In this document: one piece after another, positions 19,171 through 27,322 of the stretch
Layout of the letters: every line of letters starts with the position of its first letter
How positions within the stretch are numbered: the first letter of the stretch is position 1
Assembly (NCBI RefSeq): GCF_013315265.1
Contig: NZ_JABUFE010000001.1
Coordinates: 186,001-250,000 of the forward strand
Length of the DNA: 64,000 bases
Reading direction: 5' to 3'
DNA from: Parasulfitobacter algicola
GTDB taxonomy: Bacteria > Pseudomonadota > Alphaproteobacteria > Rhodobacterales > Rhodobacteraceae
The notes under the pieces: model-generated
The model's database searches: none
Told to the model about the DNA's origin: nothing
The model's input: the letters and a program-made list of their open reading frames with translations, nothing else
Position numbers and translations under genes: made by a program

Positions 19171-19875
19171 TTAGACCATCTGAATAACGTCTTTATCAAT
19201 CGACAGCATGTATCCCCGACGCGCAATATTCCGCACCAGCAGATCACTGACCATCTGGTTACCAAGTGTATCACGCAGCCGTTTGATCCGCGTCGCACCA
19301 GCAGCTTCATCGCAGTCTGATGCGTCACGCCCGGATATTACTGCCTCGATCTCGGCGCCTGACAAAACATCGCCGTCCATGCGTGCCTCGGCCAGAACAG
19401 ACAATGTTTCAATCGCAGCTTCGGTCAGTTTGAATTCCATATTATTCAGATAAACCGTGTTTTGATCACGGCTGATCAGAAGCGATGATACCTGAATGCC
19501 TGATTTTTCGATTTGTGCCATTCGGCGGTTCAGCGACACCAACATCAGCAAAAATACTAATGCCGCGACAAGCAGCGATGTCGCAAAGATCAACAGCACA
19601 AAGATCACTATGCGGTATGACAAAAGGGTATCCGAAAACGCGGTGCCCGATTGCGCCAGTATTTCCAGCAGCTTGATTTCGGCCTGACCTGTCAGCGCAT
19701 CGTTTTCAACAAACAGCTGTTCGACCCGCGCGTTGAAGGCATTCGCATCAGGAAGACTGAAAAACAGCAAAACAGACGTGATCAAAAGAATGACCACAAT
19801 CGCTGACATGCCGCCAATGACAATCCGCGTCCCGGAACGACGTGCTTCAGAAGCGGAGGAAAAATTCTCCGGCAC
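19171..19875 (-). CDS. Inner-membrane protein with C-terminal OmpR-type winged-helix domain
   Basis: A 234-residue protein with two membrane segments (about 16-42 and 83-118), a 40-residue extracytoplasmic loop between them, and a cytoplasmic C-terminal part. That part reads like a Trans_reg_C domain: FKLTEAAIETLSVLAEAR (helix 1), LSGAEIEAVISG, then RIKRLRDTLGN (recognition helix) and NIARRGYMLSID (wing). This suggests a membrane-tethered transcription factor, like ToxR/CadC but with the DNA-binding domain at the other end. The start GTG at 19875 is preferred because AAAGGAAAG lies 5 bases before it; a TTG 11 codons upstream is also open. It overlaps the upstream 94-residue gene by 29 bases, so the two are coupled. 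Confidence 0.7.
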   Translation of the reverse strand: MPENFSSASEARRSGTRIVIGGMSAIVVILLITSVLLFFSLPDANAFNARVEQLFVENDALTGQAEIKLLEILAQSGTAFSDTLLSYRIVIFVLLIFATSLLVAALVFLLMLVSLNRRMAQIEKSGIQVSSLLISRDQNTVYLNNMEFKLTEAAIETLSVLAEARMDGDVLSGAEIEAVISGRDASDCDEAAGATRIKRLRDTLGNQMVSDLLVRNIARRGYMLSIDKDVIQMV

Positions 19876-20131
19876 TTTCTTTCCTTTCAGACAATCCTTG
19901 TTCGTCAAATACGGATAGCACGTTCAAAAGCTGCCAACCACGATCTTGCAACCGATCGTCCAATTGTCGCTTGGCAGCCTGCGCCGTGCAATTGCCCCCG
20001 GAAATTTCAGCCACACCGTAATGTAGCCGCAAAGGGTTATCCTGCTTGGCCTTGTAATCAGCAAAGCAGGCCGCCTGGGCCCAGGTCGCCGTCAAGGCAA
20101 GTACAAATGTATATGTCAGCAATTTACGCAT
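19847..20131 (-). CDS. Small exported protein, conserved hypothetical
   Basis: A 94-residue protein with a clear signal peptide (MRKLLTYTFVLALTATWAQA, cleavage before ACFAD) and a mature part of about 74 residues with two cysteines (CFADYK and GGNCTAQ). The C-terminal half contains GWQLLNVLSVFDEQGL. I recognise it as a small conserved periplasmic protein of the Rhodobacteraceae but know no function. Its 3' end overlaps the membrane winged-helix gene, suggesting co-expression; it could be a periplasmic partner of that protein's short external loop. A longer in-frame reading upstream is rejected because the signal peptide starts at this ATG. Confidence 0.75.
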   Translation of the reverse strand: MRKLLTYTFVLALTATWAQAACFADYKAKQDNPLRLHYGVAEISGGNCTAQAAKRQLDDRLQDRGWQLLNVLSVFDEQGLSERKESAGEFFLRF

Positions 20132-20275
20132 AACGCCGTCATTCCCGATTTTCCGATGATATTCAATAGCACAGACCAAACACGCCCTCTGATATTGGAT
20201 AACCAACCGATGTTATTGTCTAGTTTGGTCAGATGACGCGATCCTGTTTTCATCACGCCCCTAAAGAAAGGATGA

Positions 20276-20746
20276 ATGAAAATGAGCAGATATATTATGT
20301 CCCTTGGACTTGCCCTAATTATTGCAGTGACCGGTGTCGCAACGGCCCCCGCGCAGGCAGATGAGAATGATATCGCAAAAATAGTAGCTGGCATTGCAAC
20401 GATTGCGATCCTTGGTTCGGTCATTAACAACGGTGACGACAACGGCGGCAGCAAAGTATATTATCGCTATCGCGGATATGATCGCGACGACGATGATAGG
20501 GATTATCGTCGTCCCAATCGCCGCCATTCTAAAAACCTGCCCGCGAAGTGCTTTCGCGCCTATCAAACACGTGATGGTGTCCGTCGCGGGTTCGGCAAAC
20601 GCTGCATGGAAAAGAACTATCGCCATGTCGATCGTTTGCCCCGCTTTTGCTTGACGCGTGTCAGAACGCCTGATGGCAAACGGAATTTTTTCAAAGCCAG
20701 ATGCCTTCGCAAAGAAGGTTATAACCTCGGCCGCAACCGTTACTGA
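20276..20746 (+). CDS. Exported basic protein with acidic linker, hypothetical
   Basis: A 156-residue protein with a signal peptide (cleavage near APAQADEN), a hydrophobic stretch IAKIVAGIATIAILGSVI (about 33-50), an Asp/Arg-rich linker (YDRDDDDRDYRRPNRR, about 68-83) and a basic C-terminal part with four cysteines (AKCFRAY, KRCMEK, RFCLTR, ARCLRK) in two similar halves. The paired cysteines suggest two disulfide-bonded repeats outside the cytoplasm. I do not recognise a function. GAAAGGA precedes the ATG. It is divergent from the 94-residue gene and ends in two hairpins. Confidence 0.7.
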   Translation: MKMSRYIMSLGLALIIAVTGVATAPAQADENDIAKIVAGIATIAILGSVINNGDDNGGSKVYYRYRGYDRDDDDRDYRRPNRRHSKNLPAKCFRAYQTRDGVRRGFGKRCMEKNYRHVDRLPRFCLTRVRTPDGKRNFFKARCLRKEGYNLGRNRY

Positions 20747-20755
20747 GGTCGAGCA

Positions 20756-20786
20756 GTGAGAGAGGGTGCGCCCTTCCTTCTCTCAC
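20756..20786 (+). terminator. Hairpin after the exported basic protein gene
   Basis: Arms GTGAGAGA (20756-20763) and TCTCTCAC (20779-20786) pair perfectly around a partly paired GGG/CCC interior. No T run follows directly; it may act together with the next hairpin. Confidence 0.5.
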
Positions 20787-20793
20787 AACCCCG

Positions 20794-20831
20794 GAAAGGG
20801 GCGGAGGTAAAATAAGCCACCGCCCCTTTCT
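20794..20831. terminator. Bidirectional terminator between convergent genes
   Basis: Arms AAAGGGGCGG (20795-20804) and CCGCCCCTTT (20820-20829) form a perfect 10-base-pair stem with a 15-base loop. It lies between the stops of the plus-strand exported protein gene and the minus-strand HD-domain gene and can serve both. Confidence 0.75.
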
Positions 20832-21419
20832 TCATATCAAATCCAGAAGTTCAGCATGACGCGCCAGATATTCATCCCGCACAGTAACCGGAGGCCGCAG
20901 CCGGATCGTCAGTTTTTCAGCAAGCGCCGGGTCTTGTTTTCCAAAAAATTTATCAGCTTCGGCCATGGTGAAACCTGCGATTTGCACAGCCTCAAGCCAG
21001 GCGCTGATCTTATCGGCCTTCTTGATCTGCTTTTTGATAGTTGCGGGCATAACCGCAGGCAGTCCAAACCGCAGGTGGATGGCCGCCGTCAGCCGATCAT
21101 CCAACGCACCATACCCCGGACCCACGGCCGCTTTGACGGGCGAGATCATATCGCCGATCACATATTCCGGCGCGTCGTGCAAAAGGGCTGCCAATCGCCA
21201 TTTAATTGGCGCATTGGGATACAGTTGATCAAATATTTCTTCGACCAGCAGGGAATGTTCGGCCACGGAATATGCATAATCGCCAAGTGTCTGGCCGTTC
21301 CATCGCGCGACAAAAGCAAGCCCATGTGCGATATCTTCAATTTCGATATCCATTGGCGTCGGGTCCAGCAAATCAAGCCGCCTGCCTGAAAGCATCCTTT
21401 GCCAAGCGCGTGCTGCCAT
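20832..21419 (-). CDS. HD-domain phosphohydrolase, YfbR-like
   Basis: A 195-residue cytoplasmic metal-dependent phosphohydrolase. The HD-superfamily ligands are visible: AEHS near residue 53, the LLHDAPEY doublet near residue 80, and KADKISAWLEA near residue 137. The closest characterised type is YfbR, which dephosphorylates deoxynucleoside 5'-monophosphates; the substrate here is inferred. AAGGAAA precedes the ATG. It is divergent from ahcY across about 150 bases. Confidence 0.82.
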   Translation of the reverse strand: MAARAWQRMLSGRRLDLLDPTPMDIEIEDIAHGLAFVARWNGQTLGDYAYSVAEHSLLVEEIFDQLYPNAPIKWRLAALLHDAPEYVIGDMISPVKAAVGPGYGALDDRLTAAIHLRFGLPAVMPATIKKQIKKADKISAWLEAVQIAGFTMAEADKFFGKQDPALAEKLTIRLRPPVTVRDEYLARHAELLDLI

Positions 21420-21569
21420 TGCTGTTTCCTTTCTTTTGTTGCGGTTACGGCTAACGTTAGTCTGTCATACTGTCCAGCGCACTTGGCTGCTTCAATCTTT
21501 GCAATTGTTCCTTAACCGTCGGGCTGATAAAGGACCCCAAAAGCCATACACGGCAAAGGAGAGATTTCG

Positions 21570-22955
21570 ATGAAAGACTATATCGTCAAGGATATATCAC
21601 TGGCTGAGTATGGCCGCAAAGAACTGGATATCGCTGAAACCGAAATGCCTGGCCTGATGGCGCTGCGCGAAGAATACGGCGACAGCAAGCCACTGAAAGG
21701 CGCCCGTATTGTGGGCAGCCTGCACATGACAATCCAGACCGCTGTTCTGATCGAAACGCTGGTGGAACTGGGCGCAGACGTCCGATGGGCATCGTGCAAC
21801 ATCTTCTCAACCCAGGATCATGCGGCGTCAGCGATTGCCGCAGGCGGAACACCCGTTTTCGCAATCAAGGGTCAGACGCTGGAAGAACATTGGGACTATC
21901 TTGATCGTTCATTCATGTTTCCCGAAGGCGCGAATATGATCCTTGATGATGGCGGTGATGCCACGTTGTATGTGTTGCTTGGCGCACGCGCCGAAGCGGG
22001 CGAAGATATCATTCCTGTCCCGTCATCCGAAGAAGAAGTGGTAATCAAAGCGCAGATCAAAAAGCGGATGGAGGCCAGCCCTGGTTGGTTTACAAAGGTC
22101 CGCGACGCGATCAAAGGCGTGTCAGAAGAAACAACAACTGGCGTGCATCGTCTGTATGAATTGCAACGCAACGGTCAGCTGCCGTTCCCCGCGATTAACG
22201 TGAATGACAGCGTGACCAAGTCGAAATTCGACAACAAATACGGCTGCAAGGAATCGCTGGTCGACGGCATCCGCCGCGCCACCGACACAATGATGGCCGG
22301 TAAAGTTGCCGTGGTGTGTGGCTATGGTGACGTGGGCAAGGGATCGGCTGCATCCCTGTCAGGTGCTGGTGCCCGTGTGAAAGTAACAGAAGTCGATCCG
22401 ATTTGCGCGCTACAGGCCGCAATGGACGGGTTCGAAGTTGTATTGCTGGAAGACGTGCTGGACAGCGCTGATATTTTCATCACCACAACCGGCAACAAAG
22501 ACGTGATCCGTATCGAACACATGCGCGCGATGAAGGATATGGCGATCGTCGGAAACATCGGTCACTTCGATAACGAAATTCAGGTGGCCGCCCTGAAAAA
22601 TCACAAATGGACGAACATCAAGGAACAGGTGGATATGATCGAAATGCCTTCGGGTAATCGCATCATCCTGCTGTCCGAAGGGCGTTTACTGAACCTTGGG
22701 AATGCTACCGGCCACCCCAGTTTCGTGATGTCAGCCAGTTTCACAAATCAGGTGCTGGCCCAGATTGAGCTGTGGACCAAAGGCGATGAATATAAAAACG
22801 ACGTCTACATTTTGCCCAAGCATCTGGATGAAAAAGTGGCACGCCTGCATCTGAAACGTATCGGCGTGAAACTCACCGAACTGGATAAAGAGCAGGCAGA
22901 TTATATTGGCGTGACTGTCGAAGGACCGTTCAAACCTGAACACTATCGTTACTAA
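21570..22955 (+). CDS. ahcY: Adenosylhomocysteinase (SAH hydrolase)
   Basis: Converts S-adenosylhomocysteine to adenosine and homocysteine using bound NAD, keeping methylation reactions running. The 461-residue protein has the SAH-binding [14 protein letters not shown] (near residue 50), [16 protein letters not shown] (near 210) and the NAD-binding [13 protein letters not shown] (near 250), and ends in the family tail [11 protein letters not shown]. It has a good AAGGAG ribosome site. I looked for a SAH or SAM/SAH riboswitch in the 150-base leader and could not fit one. A strong hairpin follows the stop. Confidence 0.98.
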   Translation: MKDYIVKDISLAEYGRKELDIAETEMPGLMALREEYGDSKPLKGARIVGSLHMTIQTAVLIETLVELGADVRWASCNIFSTQDHAASAIAAGGTPVFAIKGQTLEEHWDYLDRSFMFPEGANMILDDGGDATLYVLLGARAEAGEDIIPVPSSEEEVVIKAQIKKRMEASPGWFTKVRDAIKGVSEETTTGVHRLYELQRNGQLPFPAINVNDSVTKSKFDNKYGCKESLVDGIRRATDTMMAGKVAVVCGYGDVGKGSAASLSGAGARVKVTEVDPICALQAAMDGFEVVLLEDVLDSADIFITTTGNKDVIRIEHMRAMKDMAIVGNIGHFDNEIQVAALKNHKWTNIKEQVDMIEMPSGNRIILLSEGRLLNLGNATGHPSFVMSASFTNQVLAQIELWTKGDEYKNDVYILPKHLDEKVARLHLKRIGVKLTELDKEQADYIGVTVEGPFKPEHYRY

Positions 22956-22968
22956 GCACGTCCAATTG

Positions 22969-23004
22969 AAATGCCCGCTTGAATATCGGCAAAAGCGGGC
23001 ATTT
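22969..23004 (+). terminator. Terminator hairpin of ahcY
   Basis: Arms AAATGCCCGCTT (22969-22980) and AAGCGGGCATTT (22993-23004) form a perfect 12-base-pair stem with a 12-base loop, starting 13 bases after the ahcY stop. Confidence 0.85.
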
Positions 23005-23090
23005 CGGAATGCAATAAAAATTTTCCTTTGACGCGGCACCTTTAGACACTAACGTGCGCCCATCTTGTGTTTAGTAAGGTGGAGAGACCA

Positions 23091-23432
23091 ATGGGAAAAC
23101 GTGAAGAGTTGATCGAACAGTACGCTGACGATCTGAAAAATAAATGTGGTATGACACCCGATATGGACTTGCTGACAAAAGTCACCATCGGCTGCGGTCC
23201 TTCGATTTATAATGCGGATGCATCCACTGTTGCTGGCAGCCAAAAAGAAGAGCTTGAGACCGTTAAAGACAACTTCCTGATTAAGAAACTGGGTCTGAAA
23301 GATGGACCTGAATTAATGGAAGCAATCAATTCCGTCATCGAAACCTATGGTAAATCAGAACGTAATAAATACCGTGCGGTGGTTTATTATATGCTGACCA
23401 AGCACTTCAAAAAAGAAGATGTTTACAGCTAA
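23091..23432 (+). CDS. DUF2853 family protein
   Basis: A 113-residue soluble protein beginning MGKREELIEQYADDLKNK, with TIGCGPSIYNADASTVAG in the middle and KYRAVVYYMLTKHF near the end. I recognise this as the DUF2853 family of small proteins found in Proteobacteria and Bacteroidetes; the function is unknown. The ATG at 23091 is chosen because GGTGGAG lies 6-7 bases before it. It is monocistronic, with a terminator on each side. Confidence 0.85.
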   Translation: MGKREELIEQYADDLKNKCGMTPDMDLLTKVTIGCGPSIYNADASTVAGSQKEELETVKDNFLIKKLGLKDGPELMEAINSVIETYGKSERNKYRAVVYYMLTKHFKKEDVYS

Positions 23433-23451
23433 GCCATTGGTTTACGCTATG

Positions 23452-23479
23452 AAAGCGCCTACAATTTGTGGGCGCTTTT
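23452..23479 (+). terminator. Terminator of the DUF2853 gene
   Basis: Arms AAAGCGCC (23452-23459) and GGCGCTTT (23471-23478) form a perfect 8-base-pair stem with an 11-base loop and end in TTTT. Confidence 0.8.
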
Positions 23480-23566
23480 GCGTTAACTATCTTTTAAGTA
23501 TTTGATTTAGATACATTTTATTGAAATTAGCTCTTGCATTTCAATTTTAGATAGTATAGTCAAAAT

Positions 23567-23671
23567 ATACCGCGTCAGGATGGCCGGACCTTTTACATTC
23601 GAATACGTGTGGTGGATTGAAACACGTGGGGTGACGAAGGGTTCCGGTGTGCGCGGAACCCTTCGTTTTTG
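23567..23671 (+). ncRNA. Candidate small RNA ending in a strong terminator
   Basis: After the DUF2853 terminator there is an AT-rich promoter-like stretch (TTGCAT 23534-23539 and TATAGT 23555-23560, spacing 15, shorter than ideal). About 105 non-coding bases follow. They contain a small hairpin (ACGTGT 23605-23610 with ACACGT 23621-23626) and then a very strong rho-independent terminator (12-base-pair stem, arms 23634-23645 and 23655-23666, then TTTTT). No gene ends just before this terminator, so it needs its own transcript. I cannot assign it to a known RNA family. The 5' end is a guess. Confidence 0.5.
23634..23671 (+). terminator. Rho-independent terminator of the candidate small RNA
   Basis: Perfect 12-base-pair GC-rich stem (ACGAAGGGTTCC with GGAACCCTTCGT), 9-base loop, followed by TTTTTG. 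Only the plus strand has the T run, so it acts rightwards, against the convergent pseudouridine synthase gene. Confidence 0.88.
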
Positions 23672-23720
23672 TTTATAGCTGATCACCGGACCTTTCCCGG
23701 CATTTTCGCAAATATAATAC

Positions 23721-24383
23721 TTAAAACGGTGCTTTAGCTTTAAACCGCATTCCCGCACCACCATCAGGATGTTTTAGTTGTAAAACTTCCGAATGCAGCA
23801 TTAATCTTGGGTAATCACGTGCGGCCCCTGTGGCATAGAATGGATCACCCAAGATAGGGTGACCAATCGCCAGACAATGCACCCTTAACTGATGCGACCG
23901 CCCAGTCTTTGGCATAAGCCGAAGCCTGCTTTCATGTGTATCTGACCTTAGAACGCGCCAATCTGTGATCGCAGCTTTGCCAGTTTCATGATCAACCATT
24001 TGCTTTGGGCGGTTAGGCCAATCAACGATCAACGGCAAATCAATCGTTCCAGTCTTTTCAATCACCTGCCCCCAGACACGGGCCACATAGGTTTTCTTTA
24101 TATATCGTTTTTCAAACTGCAGGCCCAAATGCCGCTGCGCATGTGGAGTCAACGCAAAAACCATCACGCCTGACGTGTCACGATCCAACCGATGCACCAA
24201 AAGCGCCTGTGGAAAAACGGCCTGAACACGGGCCAGCAGGCAATCGGCCAAATGATCGCCTTTGCCGGGAACCGAAAGCAGACCCGACGGCTTGTTGACG
24301 ATCAGGATCTGATGATCGTCATGCAGGATTTCCAGTGGTTCTTGTGGAGGACTATAGGCATTTTCCATATGGCCCAGATACAT
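23721..24383 (-). CDS. RNA pseudouridine synthase, RluA family
   Basis: A 220-residue enzyme that isomerises uridine in rRNA or tRNA. The catalytic aspartate is in HRLDRDTSGVMVF near residue 70, and TGRSHQLRVHCLAIGHPILGD near residue 165 is the C-terminal family motif. No N-terminal S4 domain is present, so it resembles the short RluA/TruC/RluE-like types more than RluC or RluD; the target position is unknown. The first ATG is used; another ATG five codons on is equally likely, since ribosome sites are weak for both. Confidence 0.88.
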   Translation of the reverse strand: MYLGHMENAYSPPQEPLEILHDDHQILIVNKPSGLLSVPGKGDHLADCLLARVQAVFPQALLVHRLDRDTSGVMVFALTPHAQRHLGLQFEKRYIKKTYVARVWGQVIEKTGTIDLPLIVDWPNRPKQMVDHETGKAAITDWRVLRSDTHESRLRLMPKTGRSHQLRVHCLAIGHPILGDPFYATGAARDYPRLMLHSEVLQLKHPDGGAGMRFKAKAPF

Positions 24384-24406
24384 CCGCGCTGCGCTTAAAG
24401 TCCATC

Positions 24407-24781
24407 CTATTGATCGTGCTGTGGCAGACCATCGGTGATGTCATAATAATCACCCTTGTCTGCGACATAAATATGCTTCTCAAGCGTCAAACCCGTTGGC
24501 CGTTCAAGCGACCCCAAAGAAAAGCTGACCGATGTCGCAGTGTTGAGTTTCCAGAACAGAAATGATCCGCACCGCGCACAAAATCCGCGTTTTGCGACAT
24601 CGGACGCGGCATACCATGCAACAGGTCCATTGATCGTAATATCGGCATCATCGATCACACCTGACGCCCAGACATGTCCTGATTGGGTCCGGCATTGTCC
24701 ACAGTGACAAACAGATAACCCGCGTGGTGCGCCTGAAATCTGATATGTAATATCCCCACAAAGACAACTTCCTTTATGCAT
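24407..24781 (-). CDS. GFA family (glutathione-dependent formaldehyde-activating-like) zinc protein
   Basis: A 124-residue protein with the zinc-binding pattern of the GFA family: CLCGDI, CHCGQC, and CARCGSFLFW near residue 60. Members bind zinc through these cysteines; most are not true formaldehyde-activating enzymes, so the activity is unknown. The ATG at 24781 is preferred because GGGGG precedes it and it falls just after the stop of the upstream reductase gene, suggesting one operon with the methionine sulfoxide reductase and thiolase. Confidence 0.85.
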   Translation of the reverse strand: MHKGSCLCGDITYQISGAPRGLSVCHCGQCRTQSGHVWASGVIDDADITINGPVAWYAASDVAKRGFCARCGSFLFWKLNTATSVSFSLGSLERPTGLTLEKHIYVADKGDYYDITDGLPQHDQ

Positions 24782-24782
24782 T

Positions 24783-25253
24783 TTAACCCCCTGATTCTGC
24801 TTTTGCATCTGAAAATGTCGCAGCTAAAATACGCATCAGTGCATCAGCGTCCTGTTCATTGAATGCATCAGGCAAATCACTGTCGATATCAAACACGCCA
24901 AGCAAATTGCCTGATTCATTCCATACGGGCAAAACCAGTTCTGACCGCGTCGAACTTGAACAGGCAATATGGCCCGGAAAGGCTTCAACATCTGCGACTA
25001 TCTGCACCTGCCCCGTGCGGGCGGCCGCCCCGCAAACACCACGCGAAAATGGAATAACCAGACAGCCATGCCCCCCTTGATAGGGTCCGATCTTCAGGGT
25101 TTCGTGTCCAACATTGCGGTAAAATCCCGTCCAGTGAAAACGGTCATCTGAATGATGTACCTCGCACGTAACGGTCGCCATAAGGGAAACCACATCCGTT
25201 TCGCCATCGGTTAGGCTGGCAATGGTTTTGGCCAAATAATTATAATCCGGCAT
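24783..25253 (-). CDS. msrC: Free methionine-(R)-sulfoxide reductase (GAF domain)
   Basis: A single-GAF-domain enzyme that reduces free methionine-R-sulfoxide. It has 156 residues with the family's fingerprint WTGFYR, then the three cysteines in GHGCLVIPF, GVCGAAA and HIACSSSTRSELVLPV, which match the catalytic and resolving cysteines of E. coli MsrC (YebR). Its ATG shares one base with the thiolase stop (TGATG), so it is translated with thiolase. An oxidative-damage role fits the adjacent zinc protein only loosely. Confidence 0.9.
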   Translation of the reverse strand: MPDYNYLAKTIASLTDGETDVVSLMATVTCEVHHSDDRFHWTGFYRNVGHETLKIGPYQGGHGCLVIPFSRGVCGAAARTGQVQIVADVEAFPGHIACSSSTRSELVLPVWNESGNLLGVFDIDSDLPDAFNEQDADALMRILAATFSDAKAESGG

Positions 25254-26425
25254 CAGAGTCTTTCTATTGCGATGGCAGTGCCTTCACCACCGCCAATACA
25301 AATGGCCGCCACGCCGCGCTTTAGCCCGCGCGTTTCAAGTGCGTTCAAAAGGGTCACCATAATCCGCGCGCCCGATGCACCGATTGGATGCCCCAAGGCA
25401 CAGGCGCCACCATTCACGTTAACCTTATCGCGCGGCACACCCATTTCTTTCATAAAGGCCATGGGAACGACGGCAAATGCCTCGTTCACCTCCCACAGAT
25501 CCACGTCATCTGCTGACCAGCCGATGGTTTGCAGCAGCTTTTGGGCCGCTGGAACAGGCGCAGTCGTGAACCAGCCCGGGGCCTGGGCATGGCTGGCGTG
25601 GCCAATAATACGCGCCTTGGGTGTCCGCCCGTTTGCCTCGCAATCGCTGTCACTGGATAGAACCAGCGCCGCCGCGCCATCTGAAATCGACGAACTGTTC
25701 GCCGCTGTCACAGTGCCATTTTCGCGAAAGGCCGGCTTCAGATTTGGAATTTTTTCAGGCTTGGCATTACCCGGCTGTTCGTCCACCGACACAACGGTAT
25801 CCCCCCCACGTCCCGACACGGTCACAGACGTGATTTCACTATCAAATGCGCCGGATTTCTGCGCCGCAAGCGCATTAGACAGAGATTTCAGCGCGTATTC
25901 ATCCTGTGCTTCACGGGTAAACTGAAATGCCTCGGCACAGTCTTCGGCGAAAGTGCCCATCAACCGACCCTTGTCATATGCGTCCTCAAGTCCATCAAGA
26001 AACATCGAATCCTGGACTGATTGATGCCCAATTCTGGCCCCGCCCCGCATTTTTGGCAACAGATAAGGCGCTTGGGTCATGCTTTCCATCCCGCCTGCGA
26101 TCATAGTCCCCGTATGCCCCAGGGCAATCTGATCAAACGCCATCATCGCCGCTTTCATGCCCGATCCGCACATCTTATTCAGGGTCGTTGCAGGCACATC
26201 GTCTGATAACCCCGCGTAAAAGCCAGCCTGCCGTGCCGGTGCCTGGCCTTGTCCTGCGGGCAAAACGCACCCCATCAACACCTCATCCACCGTTTGAACA
26301 CCTGCCTGGTCCATTGCTGCGCGAATCGCACTGCCCCCCAGTTTTGGGGCATCAATCGACGAAAACACGCCTTGAAACCCGCCCATCGGCGTTCTTGCAG
26401 CACCTAAAATAAAGACTTGTTTCAT
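25253..26425 (-). CDS. Acetyl-CoA C-acetyltransferase (thiolase)
   Basis: A 390-residue thiolase that condenses or cleaves acetoacetyl-CoA or longer 3-ketoacyl-CoA. The active-site cysteine is in NKMCGSGMKAAM (near residue 88), and the C-terminal motifs NVNGGACALGHPIGASGARI and CIGGGEGTA carry the catalytic histidine and second cysteine. The length matches PhaA/AtoB-type enzymes. The ATG at 26425 follows AAAGGAA. No phaB or phaC is adjacent, so a polyhydroxybutyrate role is not established. It is the first gene of a three-gene operon with msrC and the GFA gene. Confidence 0.93.
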   Translation of the reverse strand: MKQVFILGAARTPMGGFQGVFSSIDAPKLGGSAIRAAMDQAGVQTVDEVLMGCVLPAGQGQAPARQAGFYAGLSDDVPATTLNKMCGSGMKAAMMAFDQIALGHTGTMIAGGMESMTQAPYLLPKMRGGARIGHQSVQDSMFLDGLEDAYDKGRLMGTFAEDCAEAFQFTREAQDEYALKSLSNALAAQKSGAFDSEITSVTVSGRGGDTVVSVDEQPGNAKPEKIPNLKPAFRENGTVTAANSSSISDGAAALVLSSDSDCEANGRTPKARIIGHASHAQAPGWFTTAPVPAAQKLLQTIGWSADDVDLWEVNEAFAVVPMAFMKEMGVPRDKVNVNGGACALGHPIGASGARIMVTLLNALETRGLKRGVAAICIGGGEGTAIAIERL

Positions 26426-26510
26426 GAAATGTTCCTTTTGCCTGCTTATGCATACCGAATGGTAACTATTGCCCTTTAGCGTCACCCAAAGATCGGATGG
26501 AGATTGAGTG

Positions 26511-26849
26511 ATGCACCTAACATCGACAGTGAAAGACAATGCGATTGTCGTGACCGTGGTTGATACCCGCATTGATGCAGCAGTTGCAATCAAGTTCAAG
26601 GACAGTATGCGCGACGAAACCAAAGAAGGCCCAGATCGGGTTATTCTGGATATGTCGAACGTGGATTTTGTCGATTCGTCCGGTTTGGGTGCAATTGTTG
26701 CCGTGATGAAGCTTTTGAAAACGGGTCAGTTACTTGAACTGTCTGGCCTGACACCAACCGTCGACAAGGTTTTCAGACTAACCCGCATGAACAGCGTTTT
26801 TGCAATTCATCTGAGTGTTGAAGAAGCACTGGCTTCAAAAGCCGCTTAG
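26511..26849 (+). CDS. STAS-domain anti-sigma factor antagonist (SpoIIAA/RsbV-like)
   Basis: A 112-residue STAS protein. VDFVDSSGLGAIVAV (residues 51-65) contains the conserved phosphorylatable serine of the family at S56/S57. In partner switching the unphosphorylated form captures the anti-sigma kinase and frees a sigma factor or other target. The ATG at 26511 lies 8 bases after GGAG; a GTG just upstream is closer than ideal. The kinase partner follows after 35 bases. Confidence 0.9.
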   Translation: MHLTSTVKDNAIVVTVVDTRIDAAVAIKFKDSMRDETKEGPDRVILDMSNVDFVDSSGLGAIVAVMKLLKTGQLLELSGLTPTVDKVFRLTRMNSVFAIHLSVEEALASKAA

Positions 26850-26884
26850 CATTCGACACATTCACATGATCAACAGGTTAAGTC

Positions 26885-27322
26885 ATGCAGACTGAACGTT
26901 TACATTTTCCCGGTGAAACCATGGCGGTGCGGCATGCACTGGAAAACCTTAAGGCAAAAGTAATCCCATATCTTGATAGCGCCGAAGAAACCTCGACGGT
27001 TGAAATCGTATTAGCGGAAGTGCTTAACAATATTGTTGAACATGCTTATGCCGTTGAAGAAGGGTGGATTGAACTTCAATTTGGTAAAGTCTCAAACGGC
27101 ATTGAATTTGATATTTATGATGAAGGCGTCCCTATGCCGGATGGCAAACCACCCATTCCCGAATTGTCATCCCTTGATGTGGCAACCGATGATCTACCCG
27201 AAGGTGGATTCGGTTGGTTCATGATCCATGATCTGACAAAAGAACTGACATATCGGCGGGAAAATAACAAAAACCATCTTAGTTTTCGCCTTTTTGTCGG
27301 TAAACATTTGTTTGCAAATTAA
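26885..27322 (+). CDS. Anti-sigma factor serine kinase (RsbW/SpoIIAB-like)
   Basis: A 145-residue GHKL-type ATPase: EVLNNIVEHAY (N box), DEGVPMPDG (G1 box) and PEGGFGWFMIHDL (G2 box). It would phosphorylate the adjacent STAS protein and bind a target. No sigma factor or PP2C phosphatase is adjacent, so the output target and upstream phosphatase lie elsewhere. In several Proteobacteria such pairs control biofilm, type III secretion or envelope functions rather than a SigB-like factor. Confidence 0.88.
   Translation: MQTERLHFPGETMAVRHALENLKAKVIPYLDSAEETSTVEIVLAEVLNNIVEHAYAVEEGWIELQFGKVSNGIEFDIYDEGVPMPDGKPPIPELSSLDVATDDLPEGGFGWFMIHDLTKELTYRRENNKNHLSFRLFVGKHLFAN

Noticed and set aside
21420-21569. 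SAH or SAM/SAH riboswitch in the ahcY leader
   Set aside because: I searched the 150-base leader for the conserved core and stem arrangement and could not fit either class.
23507-23764. A minus-strand open frame across the candidate small RNA
   Set aside because: It runs through a strong terminator hairpin, has no family features and overlaps the pseudouridine synthase 3' end.
26426-26623. A 66-residue N-terminal extension of the thiolase
   Set aside because: It overlaps the start of the divergent STAS gene, whereas the thiolase has a good ribosome site and its normal N terminus at 26425.
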